In this document: piece by piece, positions 24,885 to 33,837 of the stretch
Layout: each line of letters starts with the position of its first letter
How positions within the stretch are numbered: position 1 is the stretch's first letter
Assembly: GCA_902768715.1 (NCBI GenBank)
Contig: CACXMH010000010.1
Location: forward strand, 1 to 49,460
Source of the DNA: Fibrobacter succinogenes
Lineage (GTDB): Bacteria; Fibrobacterota; Fibrobacteria; Fibrobacterales; Fibrobacteraceae
Reading direction: 5' to 3'
Length of the DNA: 49,460 nucleotides
The notes under the pieces: model-generated
Seen by the model: the letters and a program-made list of their open reading frames with translations, nothing else
Databases searched by the model: none
Told to the model about the DNA's origin: nothing
Made by a program: the position numbers and the translations under genes

Positions 24885-27167
24885 TTACTTCACCACAATT
24901 TTCTTCGGGGCAAATCCCTGGACATGCACCAGGTAGATTCCCTTAGGTACAGATGACAACTGTATCGTATTGCTGGCATTTGACAAAGCAATGTTCATCA
25001 CCACGCGGCCATGCACGTCCATCAGGCGGAACTTGCGCTGGGCAGGGCTTGCGAAAGACACCTGCAAGGTATTCCCAGACTGTAGCACCGTAAATCCCGC
25101 AGCAGACGCAACCTGGAACAGACCGTCGGTTTTCTTGCCGTCCTTGCTCCTGGAACTGGAAGACTTTTCGTCAATATCCTCAATATCCGTGTCTGAATCT
25201 CCAGAAGAACTGGAGACATTCGTATTCCCTGCAGAACTGCTAGAAGAACCACCCGTCTGGCTAGAGGAGCTACTGTTGTCGCCCTGGCTCGAGGAACTTG
25301 AGGTCGGGAAGATAACCTTCGTCGGATGCTCGTCGTAGCGGGTCGCAAGGGCCATCAGGTACCAGGTGGCATGGGGCAGCCACTGTTCTTCCCAGCGCCA
25401 GGTCTGCCAGCTAGCATCACTTTCTCCTAAAGAACGAAGCTGACTTGCAATATCCGATACATTATCCCAAGTAATACCGGAACCATCGGTATTTTTTCCG
25501 GTGATGCCGTTAGCAATACCGCCTTCAAAAGTCGTCGATGTGTAATCAGCGGTACTCGTCACGTATGGCTTAGGGTTATTGCTACCCACGCCCTTCATGA
25601 CACTCAAATTATACGGATTCTTTCCGAGAAGCCAGTCCAACTGATCTGCTGCATATTGGAAAGCCTTCACGGAGTCAGCATACCCAAGCATTCTGGAAGC
25701 GTACACCGCGGCCGAAGCCAAGGAACCAATCCTAGCGCTTTCTCCTTGGAACCAATAGCCGGTTTCATTGTCATGGGGGATAAAGAAATTCGTCTGGATC
25801 TTGCCACCCGTTTTCACGACCTGTTTAGCATAGCCGAAATGATTGTTTTGGCGGTCCGTCACGCTGATCATCCAATCCAGATGTTTCTTGATAGCCTCGG
25901 CGGCTTTTTTCATCAAGACCTCGCCAGGATTGACACAGTTTGCCTCTGGCGGGCAGGGTTCATACGCAATGTTGTTCTCCATTTCTATGTAACGAAGCAA
26001 AGCCACCACAGGAAGCCCAGCATCGCTGGCATGGTAAAACGGCCTGGTCTTATCGTTGTCACTCCAGAAATAACCTTCGTCACTCAGGCGGCCAATCAGG
26101 TGTTCCGCCCTCTTGCGAGCAGCAGTCATGTATTTGGATAGGCCTGTGGCAATGGAAAGTTCCGTTGCCGCCATAAGAGCCGTATAATCGTCGATGATAT
26201 TTTCCTTTTTATCATCGCAATAAGCACAATCCCCACCCAAGGTCTGCTTACTTTCCAGATGATCGAAGCCGGTCTTGGCGGCGGCCAAATAATCGTCCGA
26301 GGTGTAGTCGCCACCCTTCCCTAACATAGAGGCTCTGGCCAAAGCCGCAATGGCCATTCCGCCACCTTCGCGGTAGGCAGCCTGGTAATTGGCGGACATC
26401 GTTCCGGCACTACCCGAAAAGGCGCACAGATTCCAGCCGCCATCGGATGCGCTCCACCCATTAAAGACAGTAGTATAAAAATACCCCTCATCACTCAGCA
26501 TGCGTACTAAAAAATCAGCACCCCAGAGGGCCTCGTCAAGGGCAAAGCCTCCACTTGTGGCCGTGGTTACGGCCGTAGGGATATGCTCGTTGGCGTGCGC
26601 AAGAACCCAAACCGTCAAGGGAATTTGCTGAGGATTCATGTAGTTGGCGTAAGACAAATGAGAAAGGTAGGTGCCATAGTCACCGGAGGCGTCACTCCAA
26701 CCGCCGTGAACATCCTTTTTCTGGCTGCTTCCATAAATCGTCGCACTTTTATGCCCCGTCATGGTGTTACGATCCAGTCGGAAATAATTGAGCACAAGCC
26801 CAAGAGTCGTACTCGCCAGGTTTTTGTCTGCAATGGTAACGGTCTCCGAAGTCGCCGTGTTGCCGCCAGACTCGAATTCAACAGTATAGGACCCCGGTGT
26901 CTTGACCTGAGAAAAATCAAGATTGTAATAGACGGTAAAACCATTGGTCCACCCCGTGGGAATCGACCCGACGCCAAAGGTTCCCGAAGCTACCAATGCT
27001 CCGTCTTTCTTTATGGAATAGCTCACACCATTCAAATTGTCGCTGGATTCCACCACCAGGGCCTTGGGAAGGTTGGAATCGTAACCGGCCACATTGTAAT
27101 GGAACGTGACGACGGCACCCGCCATGGATGCCATGCCTAGAAAAAGGGGAAAATAAAGTTTGCGCAT
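24885..27167 (-). CDS. Secreted GH9 cellulase with Ig-like N-domain and sorting module
   Basis: 760 residues. Signal peptide at 1-18 (MRKLYFPLFLGMASMAGA), an Ig-like CelD_N-type domain (about 20-112), then the GH9 (alpha/alpha)6 barrel (about 118-615). The catalytic-base region is DVHGGWSDASGD (D152-D163), a LLGKNPYNLSVMKGVG block follows, and the proton donor is probably in RWEEQW (E593 or E594). A Ser-rich linker with an Asp-Ile-Glu-Asp patch (about 620-690) leads to a C-terminal sorting-like module ending in KKIVVK. It is an endo- or processive beta-1,4-glucanase acting outside the cell. A TATATT hexamer 6 nt before the ATG and no SD predict a leaderless mRNA, unlike the GH5 next door. Confidence 0.93.
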   Translation of the reverse strand: MRKLYFPLFLGMASMAGAVVTFHYNVAGYDSNLPKALVVESSDNLNGVSYSIKKDGALVASGTFGVGSIPTGWTNGFTVYYNLDFSQVKTPGSYTVEFESGGNTATSETVTIADKNLASTTLGLVLNYFRLDRNTMTGHKSATIYGSSQKKDVHGGWSDASGDYGTYLSHLSYANYMNPQQIPLTVWVLAHANEHIPTAVTTATSGGFALDEALWGADFLVRMLSDEGYFYTTVFNGWSASDGGWNLCAFSGSAGTMSANYQAAYREGGGMAIAALARASMLGKGGDYTSDDYLAAAKTGFDHLESKQTLGGDCAYCDDKKENIIDDYTALMAATELSIATGLSKYMTAARKRAEHLIGRLSDEGYFWSDNDKTRPFYHASDAGLPVVALLRYIEMENNIAYEPCPPEANCVNPGEVLMKKAAEAIKKHLDWMISVTDRQNNHFGYAKQVVKTGGKIQTNFFIPHDNETGYWFQGESARIGSLASAAVYASRMLGYADSVKAFQYAADQLDWLLGKNPYNLSVMKGVGSNNPKPYVTSTADYTSTTFEGGIANGITGKNTDGSGITWDNVSDIASQLRSLGESDASWQTWRWEEQWLPHATWYLMALATRYDEHPTKVIFPTSSSSSQGDNSSSSSQTGGSSSSSAGNTNVSSSSGDSDTDIEDIDEKSSSSRSKDGKKTDGLFQVASAAGFTVLQSGNTLQVSFASPAQRKFRLMDVHGRVVMNIALSNASNTIQLSSVPKGIYLVHVQGFAPKKIVVK

Positions 27168-27173
27168 AACTTA

Positions 27174-27179
27174 AATATA
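27174..27179 (-). promoter_or_regulatory. -10 box giving leaderless GH9 mRNA
   Basis: TATATT on the - strand within a TATATATATT run, 6 nt before the ATG. No SD is present. Confidence 0.5.
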
Positions 27180-27264
27180 TATACGAAACTCCAATTTTCC
27201 TAGAAAAGAATTGTTTAAAAAAGCTTTTGGCGAGAATTGCGATTTTATACAAAAAAAAGCCCGT

Positions 27265-27486
27265 TTACGCCCCAAATTCCTGGTCATCCAGGGTCAATTC
27301 GTGGGCCACGTCATCCAATTTCTGCTCTGCCGTCTTGGCCAGGGCGGTGCTGTGGCCCCGCAGGGCCGCAAAGGGTGCGAAAATCTTCGCACGGGACTCC
27401 ATGCTCATGCGGGGGTGCTTCATGAGAAAATTCCAGTCATCCCTCGGGTAGGGCAGATCTATTATGTCGAAATAGTCGCTATGCAC
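27265..27486 (-). CDS. YolD-like small protein linked to Y-family polymerase
   Basis: 73 residues starting at GTG 27486, with a GGAGG SD 5-6 nt upstream inside the polymerase gene. The block HPRMSMESRAKIFAPFAALRGH is the hallmark of the YolD-like/UmuC-associated small proteins seen beside Y-family polymerases in Firmicutes and others. The first 8 nt overlap the end of the polymerase gene, so expression is coupled. The biochemical role is not established. A UmuD-like or polymerase-accessory function is inferred only from this conserved neighbourhood. Confidence 0.8.
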   Translation of the reverse strand: MHSDYFDIIDLPYPRDDWNFLMKHPRMSMESRAKIFAPFAALRGHSTALAKTAEQKLDDVAHELTLDDQEFGA

Positions 27487-28861
27487 GGTGTCCTCCGATT
27501 TGTCCGTTCCGCTCTACGGTGGTGGCCCCTTCCTGCAGGTCCATGCCCTTGACAATGGCATTCTTGCCGAAACGTTTCTTGATAAGCAGTTCCGCCTTGA
27601 GGCGTTTCTTTTCACGCTCCTGCTTTTGGGCATCGGTAAACAGGTCGTAGCCCTGGTTGCTTTCATCTACCACGTCAATGGCCACCAGGTTCAGGCGGCG
27701 CACCGTCAGTTGCGGGTCCACAATCCGGTCAAAAAGCCGCATGACCGCCTCGGCAAAGGCGGACTGGGAACTGGTGTAGTGCCCGATAGAAGCGGTGCCG
27801 TGGGCGGGTTTCGGCACAGTACGACCGTAAAAATCCAGCACCGTTTCGCCGCGGTAAATGCCCTTGTCCACATTCTCCCGGTCGTAGCCTACCGTAAGCA
27901 CCATGCCCTTGGCCACCAGGTCGTTTTCTACCAGGCGCATGGATACCGTATCCACCATTTCCCGAACCACCAGGCGGGCCTTGTCGAAGGGGTACGGGTC
28001 TTGCAGTACCTGGCCCTCCCCCATGCTCTGGGACTGGGGCTTTGCCCTCTTGATGTCTGCGATGGTGCAAGGCTCGTAACCCCAGGCGTGGTCAATCAGA
28101 ATTTCGGCATTCACGCCAAACATCTTGTACAGGGCGTCAGGTTCCTTGACGCTTACCCGGGCGATATCTCCCATGGTATGGATTCCCCGCCCACGGTTCA
28201 GGTGGCACTTTTCCAGCCTGGCAGCGATGCCACGGCCCACCTGCCAAAAACTGGTAATGGGCTTGTGGGCCCACAGTTGCCTGCGGTAACTCATCTCGTC
28301 CAGTTCCGCTATGCGCACGCCATCGCTATCCGCCTCTACATGCTTTGCCATGATGTCCATGGCAATCTTGCACAGGTAAAGGTTCGTGCCGATGCCACCT
28401 GTGGCTGTAATTCCCGTGGTGGCAAGTACATCCTGGATGATGGTCTTCACCAGCTCCCGTGCGGTTTTCTTGTACAGTTTGAGGTACTTCGTCAAGTCCA
28501 GAAAACATTCATCGATGGAATAGGCGTGAATATCTTCGGCGCTCACGTACTTGAGGTAAACGTTATAGACCTTGGTGGAGTACTCTACGTACCTTGCCAT
28601 CTGGGGCTTTGCAATCAGGAATTCCACCTTCTCACCGGTGCGACGCTCCACCTCGCGGACCTTCTGGTTCACCTCGAAAAGGCGGGCACGCCCCGGGATG
28701 CCGTAGGCCTTGAGCGCTGGCGTCACCGCAAGACAAATGGTCTTTTCGGTACGGCTCTCGTCAGCCACCACCAGCTTTGCCTTTAAGGGGTCAAGACCCC
28801 GGAGGATACATTCCACCGAGGCAAAGAATGACTTTAAGTCTATGGCGGCGTAGGTACGCAC
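27479..28861 (-). CDS. Y-family (UmuC/DinB-type) translesion DNA polymerase
   Basis: 460 residues starting at GTG 28861. Palm motifs are AAIDLKSFFASVE (metal-binding Asp near residue 8) and YSIDECFLDLT (catalytic Asp-Glu pair near 117-118). The helix-hairpin-helix (LWAHKPITSFWQVGRGIAARL) and little-finger regions follow. It copies damaged DNA with low fidelity. It begins 3 nt after the upstream Bat-like gene and overlaps the YolD-like gene by 8 nt, so it belongs to a four-gene operon whose first two genes encode envelope TPR-type proteins. No LexA-type box was recognised upstream of the operon. Confidence 0.92.
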   Translation of the reverse strand: MRTYAAIDLKSFFASVECILRGLDPLKAKLVVADESRTEKTICLAVTPALKAYGIPGRARLFEVNQKVREVERRTGEKVEFLIAKPQMARYVEYSTKVYNVYLKYVSAEDIHAYSIDECFLDLTKYLKLYKKTARELVKTIIQDVLATTGITATGGIGTNLYLCKIAMDIMAKHVEADSDGVRIAELDEMSYRRQLWAHKPITSFWQVGRGIAARLEKCHLNRGRGIHTMGDIARVSVKEPDALYKMFGVNAEILIDHAWGYEPCTIADIKRAKPQSQSMGEGQVLQDPYPFDKARLVVREMVDTVSMRLVENDLVAKGMVLTVGYDRENVDKGIYRGETVLDFYGRTVPKPAHGTASIGHYTSSQSAFAEAVMRLFDRIVDPQLTVRRLNLVAIDVVDESNQGYDLFTDAQKQEREKKRLKAELLIKKRFGKNAIVKGMDLQEGATTVERNGQIGGHRA

Positions 28862-28864
28862 ACC

Positions 28865-29635
28865 TTACCAGTCCTTAGCCGGTCTGGCCTGGCCGCGGAT
28901 AGGCTTCCAGGGCTTGCGTTCACCATTCTGTTCGTCAAAATCTTTCAGGAGCTGTGCTGCCTCTTCGGGGCTCATCTCCCCCATCTGCACGGGCTGTTCT
29001 TCCGGCTCTGCACCGTCGTCGGAGGAATCGCCCTGGCTGTCGCTGGAGCCTTCTTCGGGCTGTTCGGGCTGGGGCTGTTCACCGGCTCCGCCATTACTGT
29101 CGGAACTATTGCTTTCGGAGCTGCCGCCCTCCTGGCTGCTGCTGGACTGACCACCGTTTTGGTCTTGATTTTGATCTTGATTCTGGTCTTCGCCACTAGA
29201 TGAACTTTGACCGTCGCCGTTCTGGTCCTGGTTTTGCTGGTCCTGCTGATTCTGGTCCTGGTTGTTATCCTGGTTCTTGTCGTTTTTCTTGTTTTCGTTC
29301 TTCTGCTCGTCCTTGGCCTCGTGAATACGGTCCAGAAGCATCTGCAATTTTTGATCGTTGGGGTAGTATTGCAGGCCTTCGTTACAGGTAATTTCTGCAG
29401 AGGGCAGGCGGTTTTCGATATACTGGAAGGCCGCATCGCTGTAGTAAGCCGATGCCGACTTGGGGGCGGCAAAGGCAGCGACAGATAAGAACATAACAGC
29501 AAAAAAAGCAAATAAACGGACGTTCAAAACAGAGGGGAGATCCCCGCCTTCGCGGGGATGACACGAAAAAATGCGGGGACAGCAATCCTGTTTATGGCCT
29601 ATCAACCTAATCACCGACCACAGACTTCTCTTCAT
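28865..29635 (-). CDS. Bat-like envelope protein with Gln/Asp/Ser-rich middle and REP-derived N-terminus
   Basis: 256 residues. The ATG at 29635 shares one base with the stop of the upstream TPR gene (TAATG), so coupling supports this start. Residues about 20-36 (...CHPREGGDLP...) are the translation of a REP-like hairpin (29540-29562). A hydrophobic signal segment only follows it (RLFAFFAVMFLSVAAFA, about 39-56), so export may depend on an internal start. After a single TPR-like helix pair (about 60-100) there is a long low-complexity Gln/Asn/Asp then Ser/Glu-rich region (about 105-215). A conserved end follows: MSPEEAAQLLKDFDE and a terminal KDW, as in BatC-type proteins of the Bacteroides aerotolerance group. 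Function is unproven; it is probably periplasmic. Confidence 0.75.
   Translation of the reverse strand: MKRSLWSVIRLIGHKQDCCPRIFSCHPREGGDLPSVLNVRLFAFFAVMFLSVAAFAAPKSASAYYSDAAFQYIENRLPSAEITCNEGLQYYPNDQKLQMLLDRIHEAKDEQKNENKKNDKNQDNNQDQNQQDQQNQDQNGDGQSSSSGEDQNQDQNQDQNGGQSSSSQEGGSSESNSSDSNGGAGEQPQPEQPEEGSSDSQGDSSDDGAEPEEQPVQMGEMSPEEAAQLLKDFDEQNGERKPWKPIRGQARPAKDW
29540..29562. repeat. REP-like palindrome inside a coding sequence
   Basis: ATCCCCGC-CTTC-GCGGGGAT followed by GAC. It has the same architecture as 21404-21426 and lies in frame in the N-terminal region of the gene at 28865-29635. Confidence 0.85.
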
Positions 29636-30378
29636 TAGATTACCTCCAGGTCGTTGTCGGTGTTGCTGGCGTCAATCTTCGCCTTGGGCTTACGGCCCGC
29701 CTTGATTTCGATAATGTCATCGATGCGCTGCACATGCCCACTGAGCTGACCAGCTGTTTCGTCTTCGGCAATCAGGTTTTCCAGCATTTCCTTTGCTTCG
29801 GCATACTTGCCGTCCTTGCAAAGTTGCAATGCACGGGCCAGAACTTCCTTCGCCTTTTCGCTCAGGGGCGGCTGTTTCTGGTCGTTGTCCTGGTCCTGAT
29901 TCTGTTCCTGGTTCTGCTTTTGCTTGTCCAGTTCCTCTTTCAGCTTGCGCTGCACGATTTCTACGTTCTTCTTGGCGTTTTCAAAACCGTTGTCCAGATC
30001 GATAGCCTTTTTCAGGTAGGCAACGGATTCCCGCCAGGCGGCAATGCGCTCGCTACCTTCGGCGGACTTTTCACCTATGCGAAAGTGTGTATTGGCCAGG
30101 TTGTAGGCCGCCTTGGCAGCCATTTTCTTGTCGGGCATGCGCACGGCGCTCTCCAATTCCTTCTTGGCCTCGTCGTAATTGCCCAACTTGTACTGGCAAG
30201 TGCCGATATTGTAAAACAACAACGGGTTTGCAGGCTCCGCTTCACGAGCCTTCATATACTTCTCCAATGCACCGGCATAATCGCCGTTTTTGAAAAGTTT
30301 ATTGCCGTCGTTTATGGGCCGCGCCAAAAGTGACACCGACAGCACGCACAACATGACCAAAAACAATCGCATTTTCAA
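29635..30378 (-). CDS. TPR protein of Bat type
   Basis: 247 residues: signal peptide (MKMRLFLVMLCVLSVSLLA), then tetratricopeptide repeats (NGDYAGALEKYMKAREAEP, LFYNIGTCQYKLGNYDEAKKELESA, AAYNLANTHFRIG), a Gln/Asn-rich spacer (KQKQNQEQNQDQDNDQK, about 165-182) and another TPR-like pair (ALQLCKDGKYAEAKEMLENL). It matches the general layout of BatC/BatE-like proteins that accompany vWA-domain Bat proteins and are linked to envelope integrity or oxidative stress, but batA, batB and batD are not in the window. It heads the operon with the Bat-like protein, the Y-family polymerase and the YolD-like gene. A GAAGG SD and a promoter at 30399-30428 precede it. Confidence 0.8.
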   Translation of the reverse strand: MKMRLFLVMLCVLSVSLLARPINDGNKLFKNGDYAGALEKYMKAREAEPANPLLFYNIGTCQYKLGNYDEAKKELESAVRMPDKKMAAKAAYNLANTHFRIGEKSAEGSERIAAWRESVAYLKKAIDLDNGFENAKKNVEIVQRKLKEELDKQKQNQEQNQDQDNDQKQPPLSEKAKEVLARALQLCKDGKYAEAKEMLENLIAEDETAGQLSGHVQRIDDIIEIKAGRKPKAKIDASNTDNDLEVI

Positions 30379-30398
30379 ACCTTCATCTTTGCAATGGT

Positions 30399-30428
30399 AA
30401 TATACAAAAATGAGAAATTTACGACCAA
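30399..30428 (-). promoter_or_regulatory. Promoter of the Bat-like/polymerase operon
   Basis: On the - strand, TTGGTC (30423-30428), an 18-nt spacer, and TATATT (30399-30404). It lies just past the stop of the glycosyltransferase gene. The leader is about 15 nt plus the SD. Confidence 0.5.
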
Positions 30429-30429
30429 T

Positions 30430-32187
30430 TTATAGCAAAAGCATTAGAGCTGCCGAGCAACCGCTAAAAATCAATGCAAGGAATACGCCCGCCACTCGAC
30501 GACGCGCAGAGCCGTTCTCGGCAAAAATTCCTTCAACCGACAAACAAATGCAGGGAATCAATACCGGAAGTATAAAACGGAAATCATTACTGCACGAATA
30601 AGGGTATTTCAACCGTAATGCAGCCACGGCCGCAACAAACATCACTACCTGAGCCAAGCAAAGAATAGTTTTGGCATTCCATCTTATTCGCCAGAGCCCC
30701 ACTAGGGCAAAACCCACAAGGCCTAAAAGCGAAATACTGATAATGGACGCCAGCCAGTTCCCAGCCGTCGTTTTCAGCAACTGGAATTCCCCGAAAAGGG
30801 ATGTCTTTGCCAAGTAGTTCAAGAAATACTGCCTGCCCATTTTGTCGTCCCAGGCGCTAGTATAGGGGTGCGTCAAGAAGTTTTCCAAATCAAAATAAAG
30901 CATATTTCCCGGCTGTGCACCGACAATCAAGGCGCTGTTCAAATTCTTGGAGTTCCCCACAATATCGGGATTGAACAACACAAGGCCGCCTACAGTGCCG
31001 CAAAGGGCCAAGAACAGCACAAGACCAATATACTCCGTTTTTTTCTTGCGTTCAAAAGACAGCAATCTGCCAGGAACAAAATAAACAAGGAACATCAATC
31101 CGAGTGTAGCGATGGTGATGATTCCCGTAGATTTCGCCCAATAGGCCATTGCCGCAAGAGCCACTGATAAAATCACATACGCGCCATTCTTTGTAGCCAT
31201 ATACCGCAGAACGGCCCAGAAACAAATCACATGTGCCATGCAAAACATGGCTTCGTTGGTAACCCTCGGAGACATCATAACAAGGGATGGCCAGAAAGTC
31301 CAAAGCAGAGCGGCAAGCCAAAAACTGCCGCCCGTCAAAAGCATGCGCAGACAGTACAGCCCAAAGACCAAGGTCAGCGCCGACATAATAAAACTGTACC
31401 ATTGGAGAGCTCTGGGCTTGGAATAATCAAACAAGAAGGAGGCTTCCCAGAAAGGTATTGCCGACAAGTAATAAAGGGGCGGGTGGTAGCAAGTCCAACA
31501 TTCCTTATTGTCTGGAATGCGGTGCTCATCTGCCACAATTCCCACATATTCAATATGGCCATCTACATCGTAGGCTCGTTGGCTGTAACTGGTATTCTGG
31601 AAATAAACCCCTCTCAAAGCCAGTCCCAGCAAGAAAATCAACAGGATTCCCTTATGTAGCCGGAAGCGAGAACCGATCAAGAAAACAAGTAACCCGAAAA
31701 GAAGCGCGGCGACAATAGAAAGAGCCCGAGAACCGAAAGAGCCGGCCTTCATCAGGGCGGACAAACCTGCCGCTCCCCCATTGTTCCGAATCTTTAAATC
31801 AAAACTGTATTCTTTTGCCAACCCAACATTTTTTTCAAAATCATCCCTTGTCAAGTTAAATCCGGCAGCCCAGTCACAGTAGCCAGGAAACTGCTTTGGA
31901 TCTACGGACTTGCCGTTTATAGACATGCTCAAGACGCAGTCGTCAGGAACCAATTTAAGGCTCAATCCATCGTACCATCCCGTATTCAAATCAAAACGGA
32001 CAGAAAAAATTTCTCCTTTCCCCATGCCCATTATAATCGGGAGCACGACCTCTTTCTCTTTGCCCAGCCTTGTTAGAGAAACATTTTTAATGACGGGCGC
32101 AGAAACCTTCAGCACCGCTAGCACCACTACAAGTAAAAGCGCAATATATAATTCCGGCTGCCTAAAAATTTTCAGGATTCTTTTCAT
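30430..32187 (-). CDS. GT-C (PMT/ArnT-like) membrane glycosyltransferase
   Basis: 585 residues. One N-terminal helix, a periplasmic beta-rich insertion (about 35-150), then 11-12 transmembrane helices. The first long periplasmic loop carries acidic residues (AYDVDGHIEYVG, near residue 208), as in polyprenyl-phosphate-sugar-dependent glycosyltransferases of the GT39/GT83 type, and a HPPLYY motif follows. It should transfer a sugar from an undecaprenyl-phosphate donor onto a periplasmic acceptor such as lipid A, a glycan or a protein. It is third in an operon after GtrA and an FAD oxidoreductase (13-nt gap). GtrA proteins help move undecaprenyl-phosphate-sugars, which supports the role. The exact donor and acceptor are unknown. 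Confidence 0.8.
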   Translation of the reverse strand: MKRILKIFRQPELYIALLLVVVLAVLKVSAPVIKNVSLTRLGKEKEVVLPIIMGMGKGEIFSVRFDLNTGWYDGLSLKLVPDDCVLSMSINGKSVDPKQFPGYCDWAAGFNLTRDDFEKNVGLAKEYSFDLKIRNNGGAAGLSALMKAGSFGSRALSIVAALLFGLLVFLIGSRFRLHKGILLIFLLGLALRGVYFQNTSYSQRAYDVDGHIEYVGIVADEHRIPDNKECWTCYHPPLYYLSAIPFWEASFLFDYSKPRALQWYSFIMSALTLVFGLYCLRMLLTGGSFWLAALLWTFWPSLVMMSPRVTNEAMFCMAHVICFWAVLRYMATKNGAYVILSVALAAMAYWAKSTGIITIATLGLMFLVYFVPGRLLSFERKKKTEYIGLVLFLALCGTVGGLVLFNPDIVGNSKNLNSALIVGAQPGNMLYFDLENFLTHPYTSAWDDKMGRQYFLNYLAKTSLFGEFQLLKTTAGNWLASIISISLLGLVGFALVGLWRIRWNAKTILCLAQVVMFVAAVAALRLKYPYSCSNDFRFILPVLIPCICLSVEGIFAENGSARRRVAGVFLALIFSGCSAALMLLL

Positions 32188-32200
32188 TAAAAATACCGGT

Positions 32201-33829
32201 CTAGGCCTTCTTTCCTTCGTGGTAGTCTTCTTCGCTGTTCACGCTCCAGAGGGCCGTTTTGTCAGTGGAGTTTTCACGGATGCATTTTACTACTTCCATG
32301 GCGGCAAGCATACTGTGGTCCATATTGTTGTATTTGTGCATGCCGTTACGGCCCATCAGGAATAGGTTCTCAATCGGATCTACGTATTCGCGAATTTTGC
32401 TAAACTCACCGTAGGTGCCAAAGTAAGCCGGGTAGGCCTTCTTGATATGGAACACCACGGAATCGCGGACATCGGCGAGCCTTGCCACGTCTATCTTGTC
32501 CAGCTCCGCAATGGCGAACTTGATAAAGTCCGCATCGGGCATGCGCCACATCTCGTCGCCTTCGGTGGCAAAATACTCAAGACCAATCCAGACTTTTTCG
32601 GGATCGGCCACCAGGTACGGGCTCCAGTTGTTGAAAATCTGGATGCGGCCAAGCTTCACGTCGGATTCCTGCACATAGATCCAGTTGTCGGCCACGAACT
32701 TGAGCTTGCTTTCGGGAGTACCTGGCTTTGCGGGGTTCTTGATAAGCAGCTTGTCCAGAAGGAGGCCCACCGTAATGAAGTCGCGATAAACCAGGCCATC
32801 AGCCACGCGCTTGACTTCTGCCGGCACGGGCGTTTTCCCGTTGTCCATGGCGGCCACAAGTTCTTTTACCGGCATGGTGCTGAGGAAATAGTCGCAGGAA
32901 ACCGTTTCCGTGGAATTCCCGCGGTCCACGACCACACTTTCCACACGCTTTCCGTCGGTAGAGCGATTCACACCCACCACCTTCGAGTTCATGTGGATTT
33001 CGCCACCTTTCTCCAGCACCTTCTCGGCCACCGTTTCCCAAAGCTGCCCCGGTCCGAATTTCGGGTAGAGGAACTGGCCTATCAGGCTGGTCTCGGTATC
33101 CTTCTGGCGGATGTCCGCACCGTTGGCTGCACCCGCGTTCGGCTTCTTTTTCCCGGCAAAAATCTGCTTGAGCGCATGCACTACGGTTTTTGTAATCGAA
33201 AGACCCTTGATACGCTGGCCACCCCAGTCAGGACTAATCTTGTTGCAAGGCACGCCCCACACCTTTTCGGTATAGTCCCTAAAGAAGGTGCGGTATAGCT
33301 CCACGCCAAAGCGGTTGATCATGAAATCTTCGAGGCTGTTCTCTTTACGGGCAGGCAAAAGCTGGACCTTGAGGTAGCTCATGCCTATCTTGAACATGCG
33401 CCAAAGCCCGAGGTTACGGATGGTATCGCCGTTCAGGCTCACCGGATAATCAAAGAGCTTGCGCAAAAAGAGAATGCGGCTAAGGCGGCTACGGCAAAGC
33501 ATCACGTAGTCCGTCTTTTCGGGATTGGGACCGCCCTGCATCAGCGGGACACTGCGGCCGATGGCGATGTCGTCTTTACTGGCTGTGCCCTGTAGTGGCA
33601 GAATCCCCTGCCACCAGTCCATTACCGTATCACTCTTGCTAAAGAACCGGTGACCACCGATATCCATGCGGTTCCCGTTATAGCGGGCCGTCCGTGAAAT
33701 ACCCCCGATAACATCTTCGGCTTCAAAAATTACAGGCTTCACGCCCGTGGTACGCAAAAGTTCCAAAGCGGCGGTCAGACCCGCAGGGCCTGCTCCAGCA
33801 ATGACGGCTATTTTTTTCTCTTCACTCAT
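32201..33829 (-). CDS. FAD-dependent amine-oxidase/UGM-like oxidoreductase
   Basis: 542 residues. An N-terminal dinucleotide-binding motif [15 protein letters not shown] (about 11-25) with an acidic residue at the end of the second strand ([11 protein letters not shown]), then GGHRFFSK, a block also seen in UDP-galactopyranose mutase-like and protoporphyrinogen-oxidase-like flavoproteins. The C-terminal flavin motif is [20 protein letters not shown]. Proteins of this type often sit in polysaccharide clusters beside GtrA and glycosyltransferases, as here. It could isomerise or oxidise a sugar donor, but classical UGM is shorter (about 370-390 residues), so I leave the substrate open. AGGA lies 6 nt before the ATG; 8 nt separate it from gtrA. 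Confidence 0.8.
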   Translation of the reverse strand: MSEEKKIAVIAGAGPAGLTAALELLRTTGVKPVIFEAEDVIGGISRTARYNGNRMDIGGHRFFSKSDTVMDWWQGILPLQGTASKDDIAIGRSVPLMQGGPNPEKTDYVMLCRSRLSRILFLRKLFDYPVSLNGDTIRNLGLWRMFKIGMSYLKVQLLPARKENSLEDFMINRFGVELYRTFFRDYTEKVWGVPCNKISPDWGGQRIKGLSITKTVVHALKQIFAGKKKPNAGAANGADIRQKDTETSLIGQFLYPKFGPGQLWETVAEKVLEKGGEIHMNSKVVGVNRSTDGKRVESVVVDRGNSTETVSCDYFLSTMPVKELVAAMDNGKTPVPAEVKRVADGLVYRDFITVGLLLDKLLIKNPAKPGTPESKLKFVADNWIYVQESDVKLGRIQIFNNWSPYLVADPEKVWIGLEYFATEGDEMWRMPDADFIKFAIAELDKIDVARLADVRDSVVFHIKKAYPAYFGTYGEFSKIREYVDPIENLFLMGRNGMHKYNNMDHSMLAAMEVVKCIRENSTDKTALWSVNSEEDYHEGKKA

Positions 33830-33837
33830 AACGAATC

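Noticed and set aside
27488-28786. 432-codon open frame opposite the Y-family polymerase
   Set aside because: It is a mirror frame; the polymerase on the other strand has all catalytic motifs.
28954-29199. Small + strand frames opposite the Ser/Gln-rich region of the Bat-like protein
   Set aside because: These are low-complexity mirror frames caused by repetitive codons on the other strand.
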